This document shows, one piece after another, positions 61,331 to 64,000 of a stretch of 64,000 nucleotides of DNA. The stretch's first letter is position 1. Each line of letters begins with the position of its first letter. The notes beneath the pieces are model-generated. The model saw only the letters and a program-made list of their open reading frames with translations, did no database searches and was not told the DNA's origin. Source of the DNA: Duganella sp. Leaf126 (GTDB taxonomy: Bacteria > Pseudomonadota > Gammaproteobacteria > Burkholderiales > Burkholderiaceae_D); contig NZ_LMNW01000036.1 of assembly GCF_001423125.1 (NCBI RefSeq), forward strand, positions 1,827-65,826, given 5' to 3'. Position numbers and translations under genes: made by a program.

Positions 61331-62880
61331 GCGTGAACGTGAAGCCGACCGCGATGGCACCTGCTGCGTTATCAGAGTCCTTATCTGCTCCGATATCTGC
61401 TCCGATATCCGCGCCATTTTTGGCGCCTGCGCCCGCCACCGCGCTCGGCATCGATGCCGGCGGCACGCAAACGCGCTGGGCGCTGGCCGATGGTGCCGGC
61501 GCCATCGTGGCCGAAGGCGCTGTCGCCGGCCTGTCTGTCAATCAGCTGGGTTCTGCCGCTGGCGTGGCGTCGGTGCGCGCCGTGCTGGCCGATTTGGCAG
61601 CGCAGGTGCTGGCGGCCGGCAAGCCTGCACGGGTATGCGCCGGGCTGACCGGATTCAGTAGCGCCACTGCCGCGCCGATGGTCGTTGCGCCGCACAGCGG
61701 TTCTGTCACGGCAGCCGTCGGCGTTGGCGCTGCAGTTGCGGCTGCGGCTTCCGAAGCGCTGGCCGCGCCCAGGACCGAAACGTCACGCAGCGATTGCGTA
61801 ACGAACGACGCCGACACTGGCGCCACAGGTGATCCGTCCTTACCGCTGGTCGAACAGTCATGCAGCGATTGCGTCGCGATCGCCGGCCACAGTGGCGCCG
61901 CAGGTGGTCCGGCTTTACCGCTGGTCGACGCTTCACGCAGCGATTGTGTCGCGATCGCCGGCCACAATGGCGCCGCAGGTGGTCCGGCTTTACCGCTCGC
62001 CGAACAGTCACGCAGCGATCGCGAAACGATCGCCGGCGACAATGGCGTCGCAGGTGATCCGGCTTTAGCGCTCGCTGAACAGTCACGCAGCGATGTCGTA
62101 ACGATCGCTGGCAGCAATGGCCGCGCAGGCAATCTGGCCTCGCCGCAGGCAGAAGTGTCGCGCAGCGAGTTGGCAGCGACAGCCACGGGCGATAGCCTTG
62201 ATGGCTTCGTCGGCAACGATCATTCTCCGAGCTGGCTGCTCGCCGAAGCGCTTGGCGTGGCGCCAACAGCAGTAACGGTGCACAGCGATATCGAAATCGC
62301 CTACCTGGCCAGCTTTGCGCCCGGTGCGGGGTACCTGGTGTACGCTGGCACCGGGTCGATCGCGGCGTGGATCGACGCCGAGGGTGTGCTGCACCGCGCC
62401 GGTGGCCGGGGCGTGACCCTCGACGACGGCGGCGGCGGCTTCTGGATCGCGCGCGCAGCCATGCGCCACATCTGGCGCCGCGAAGATGAGCAACCGGGCG
62501 CGTGGCAGCAGTCGCCGCTGGCGCACGCCGTGTTCGCGTTTGTCGGCGGCAGCGACTGGGCATGCTCGCGCCAGTTCATCTACGGGCAGGAGCGCGGTGC
62601 GGTCGGCCGGCTGGCGCTGGCAGTGGCGCAGGCAGCCGATGCCGACCCGGTGGCGCGCGCCATCCTCGAGCAGGCGGGGCGCGAGCTGGCGCGCATCGCG
62701 CTGGCGCTGGTGGGGCGTTATGGCGCGCGGCCGATCGCGGTCAGCGGACGCGCGGCGACCCTGCATCCGGCCATCATGGCGGCGATGCGCGCGGCCTTGC
62801 CGGCCGAGCTTTCACTGACGCAAATAAGTCTGCCCGCGCACCACGCGGCTGCGCGGATTGCACTACACTCCCACGCATGA
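61327..62880 (+). CDS. BadF/BadG-type N-acetylhexosamine kinase-like ATPase with 75-bp repeats
   Basis: The GTG start overlaps the previous stop and gives 517 residues (ATG at 61354 is possible). The ASKHA fold starts at ALGIDAGGTQTRWALADG (phosphate loop 1), continues with CAGLTGFSSATAA, is interrupted by five 25-residue repeats, then resumes with SDIEIAYLASF, YLVYAGTGSIAAW (loop 2) and GRAATLHPAIMAA (adenosine motif). The family includes GlcNAc and MurNAc kinases. The context between a GHL10 glycosidase and an amidase suggests a sugar freed from peptidoglycan. The N terminus has an SAPISAPISAP repeat. The 125-residue insert is odd and may be an external loop. Confidence 0.8.
   Translation: MSVNVKPTAMAPAALSESLSAPISAPISAPFLAPAPATALGIDAGGTQTRWALADGAGAIVAEGAVAGLSVNQLGSAAGVASVRAVLADLAAQVLAAGKPARVCAGLTGFSSATAAPMVVAPHSGSVTAAVGVGAAVAAAASEALAAPRTETSRSDCVTNDADTGATGDPSLPLVEQSCSDCVAIAGHSGAAGGPALPLVDASRSDCVAIAGHNGAAGGPALPLAEQSRSDRETIAGDNGVAGDPALALAEQSRSDVVTIAGSNGRAGNLASPQAEVSRSELAATATGDSLDGFVGNDHSPSWLLAEALGVAPTAVTVHSDIEIAYLASFAPGAGYLVYAGTGSIAAWIDAEGVLHRAGGRGVTLDDGGGGFWIARAAMRHIWRREDEQPGAWQQSPLAHAVFAFVGGSDWACSRQFIYGQERGAVGRLALAVAQAADADPVARAILEQAGRELARIALALVGRYGARPIAVSGRAATLHPAIMAAMRAALPAELSLTQISLPAHHAAARIALHSHA
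61777..62151 (+). repeat. 75-bp tandem repeat, five full units, inside the kinase
   Basis: Units begin at 61777, 61852, 61927, 62002 and 62077 (75 bases apart), with a partial sixth at 62152. Each encodes a variant of SRSDCVAIAGHNGAAGGPAL. The units drift from each other but keep the reading frame. Confidence 0.95.
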
Positions 62881-62914
62881 GCATGTTGCTACAACCGCAT
62901 CCCCGAGACCGCCA

Positions 62915-63784
62915 ATGAAACTCGCCACGCTGACCATCCTCTCCACCCTGCTGGCGCTGGCCGGCTGTGCTTCCACGCCGCCGCCGCCACCGGCAGGGCT
63001 GACCATCGACCGTACCCTCAGCGCGCGCGGCCAGAGCGACCGCGTCAAGTACATCATCGTCCATTACACGGTGTCGGACCTGCCGCGCTCGATCCATATC
63101 CTGACCACCCAGGATGTCAGCGCCCACTACCTGGTAACCGACGCCGACCAGCCCACCGTCTACAACCTGGTGGACGAGTCGCGCCAGTCCAACCATGCCG
63201 GCTACAGCAACTGGAAAATCTACAACCAGCTCAACGCCGCATCGATCGGCATCGAGATCGTCAATCCCGGCTACAAGGACACGCCGGAAGGGCGGGTCTG
63301 GTATCCGTTCAAGCCGGCGCAGATCGACCAGCTGGTGCTGCTGCTCAAGGACATCGTCAAGCGCCACCATATCCGCCCCGAAAACATCCTCGGCCATAAC
63401 GAAATCGCGCCGCAGCGCAAGCTCGATCCGGGCCCGATGTTCCCGTGGAAGCGCCTGGCCGACGAAGGCCTGATCACCTGGCCCGAGCCGAGCCGCGTGG
63501 CAGCCCGTCTGCCCGGCTACCAGCAGCAACTGCCCGACATCGGTTGGTTCCAGCGCACGCTGGCCCAGATCGGCTACGCCGTGCCGCAGACCGGCGTGTT
63601 CGATACCGCGACCCGCAACGTGCTGTCGGTGTTCCAGACCAAGTACCGTCCGGCGCTGTTCGACGGCACGCCGGACGCCGAAACGGCGGCCCTGCTCGAC
63701 GTGCTGACCAGCCCGCTGCCGGTGCTGCCGGCACCGGCGCCTGTGCTCGTGCCAGCCGCCGGCGAGACTGCGCCGGCGGAGTAA
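62915..63784 (+). CDS. amiD: AmiD-like N-acetylmuramoyl-L-alanine amidase lipoprotein
   Basis: A 289-residue lipoprotein with lipobox LAGCAS. The amidase_2 domain shows the zinc ligands and surroundings: IIVHYTVSD (His), SRQSNHAGYSNW, GIEIVNPG and GHNEIAPQRKLDPGPMFPW. A C-terminal peptidoglycan-binding-like domain follows (IGWFQRTLAQIGYAVPQ, FDTATRNVLSVFQ). It cuts the bond between MurNAc and the stem peptide. It is 34 bases after the kinase gene and completes the wall-recycling set. It ends in a Pro/Ala-rich tail. Confidence 0.93.
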   Translation: MKLATLTILSTLLALAGCASTPPPPPAGLTIDRTLSARGQSDRVKYIIVHYTVSDLPRSIHILTTQDVSAHYLVTDADQPTVYNLVDESRQSNHAGYSNWKIYNQLNAASIGIEIVNPGYKDTPEGRVWYPFKPAQIDQLVLLLKDIVKRHHIRPENILGHNEIAPQRKLDPGPMFPWKRLADEGLITWPEPSRVAARLPGYQQQLPDIGWFQRTLAQIGYAVPQTGVFDTATRNVLSVFQTKYRPALFDGTPDAETAALLDVLTSPLPVLPAPAPVLVPAAGETAPAE

Positions 63785-64000
63785 GCATTGCTCGCTGTAC
63801 AGCAGGGGCGATATCGTGCATCAGCTAGCGTTGCCTGGCGCGAACCGTCTGGATGTGACGACGCGGCGCCCGGTAGCGCGGACATTGCGCCCCACGATCA
63901 CGCAATCTGCCGTGTCCGGACGTTGCGAGCAGACCTAGAGTGACCGTAACGGTTCAGAAGCAGCCGTTTTCATTGGCGTCCTGCCTTGCACGCTTGCCCC
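63785..64000. other. Right-edge intergenic sequence with no gene seen
   Basis: No reading frame, tRNA or clear terminator is recognised. The last 60 bases are less GC-rich and could hold the promoter of a gene beyond the window. Confidence 0.5.

Overview
The window is a 64 kb piece of a GC-rich betaproteobacterial chromosome, most likely from the Oxalobacteraceae (Massilia/Duganella/Janthinobacterium type). This is inferred from the gene content: DUF3034, DUF3597 and YchJ proteins, a PEP-CTERM protein, an rsmI-lpoA-yraN-diaA-dolP block, and a leucine/isovalerate (liu) locus. No database search was possible, so the family assignment is a judgement. Most of the window is housekeeping and metabolic DNA. 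Only the left edge (1-1460) looks like accessory or decayed DNA: the C-terminal end of an IS3-type transposase, small unassigned reading frames and non-coding sequence.

Layout, left to right. 1.4-5 kb: an MFS permease, a DUF3597 protein and a class-V aminotransferase. 5-11.3 kb: a giant Gly-rich PEP-CTERM surface protein, then a Fur-controlled TonB siderophore receptor with a PiuC-type dioxygenase. 11.3-20.5 kb: two very large divergently transcribed hybrid histidine kinases. 20.6-22.1 kb: a tiny putative RiPP system, an NHLP-like precursor facing a SagB-like dehydrogenase. 22.3-28.7 kb: an oxygen-response and tryptophan-catabolism block (fnr, kynU, kynA, hemN, aer) with a perfect FNR box before aer-hemN. 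28.7-32.6 kb: a GGDEF/EAL protein, a DUF808 membrane protein and a LysE exporter. 32.7-36 kb: a FecR/DUF6600 repeat protein followed by decayed copies of its own 3' end. 36-40 kb: DUF493, a LysR regulator, lipB, lipA, a small gene coupled to ung, and ung. 40-46.5 kb: a periplasmic truncated globin, DUF3034, a TlpA-like thioredoxin, the dolP-diaA-yraN-lpoA / rsmI block, and tRNA-Pro. 46.5-57.7 kb: leucine catabolism (mvaB, liuD, liuC, liuB, with ghrA) on the minus strand, with the complete bioA-bioF-bioD-bioB operon lodged inside it. 57.7-63.8 kb: ychJ, then a likely peptidoglycan-recycling operon on the plus strand (AmpG-like permease, GHL10 glycosidase, BadF-type kinase, AmiD-like amidase).

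How the genes work together. Biotin made by bioAFDB is the cofactor of the LiuB/LiuD carboxylase. FNR can switch aerotaxis (aer) and oxygen-independent haem synthesis (hemN). The siderophore receptor and dioxygenase form an iron-starvation unit. The right-end operon could import, cleave, phosphorylate and de-peptidate muropeptides.

A recurring feature is in-frame short tandem repeats (6-75 bp units) placed in linkers of otherwise ordinary proteins. They occur in at least eight genes and include five 75-bp units inside the BadF kinase. The best candidate for an undescribed system is the RiPP precursor/dehydrogenase pair.
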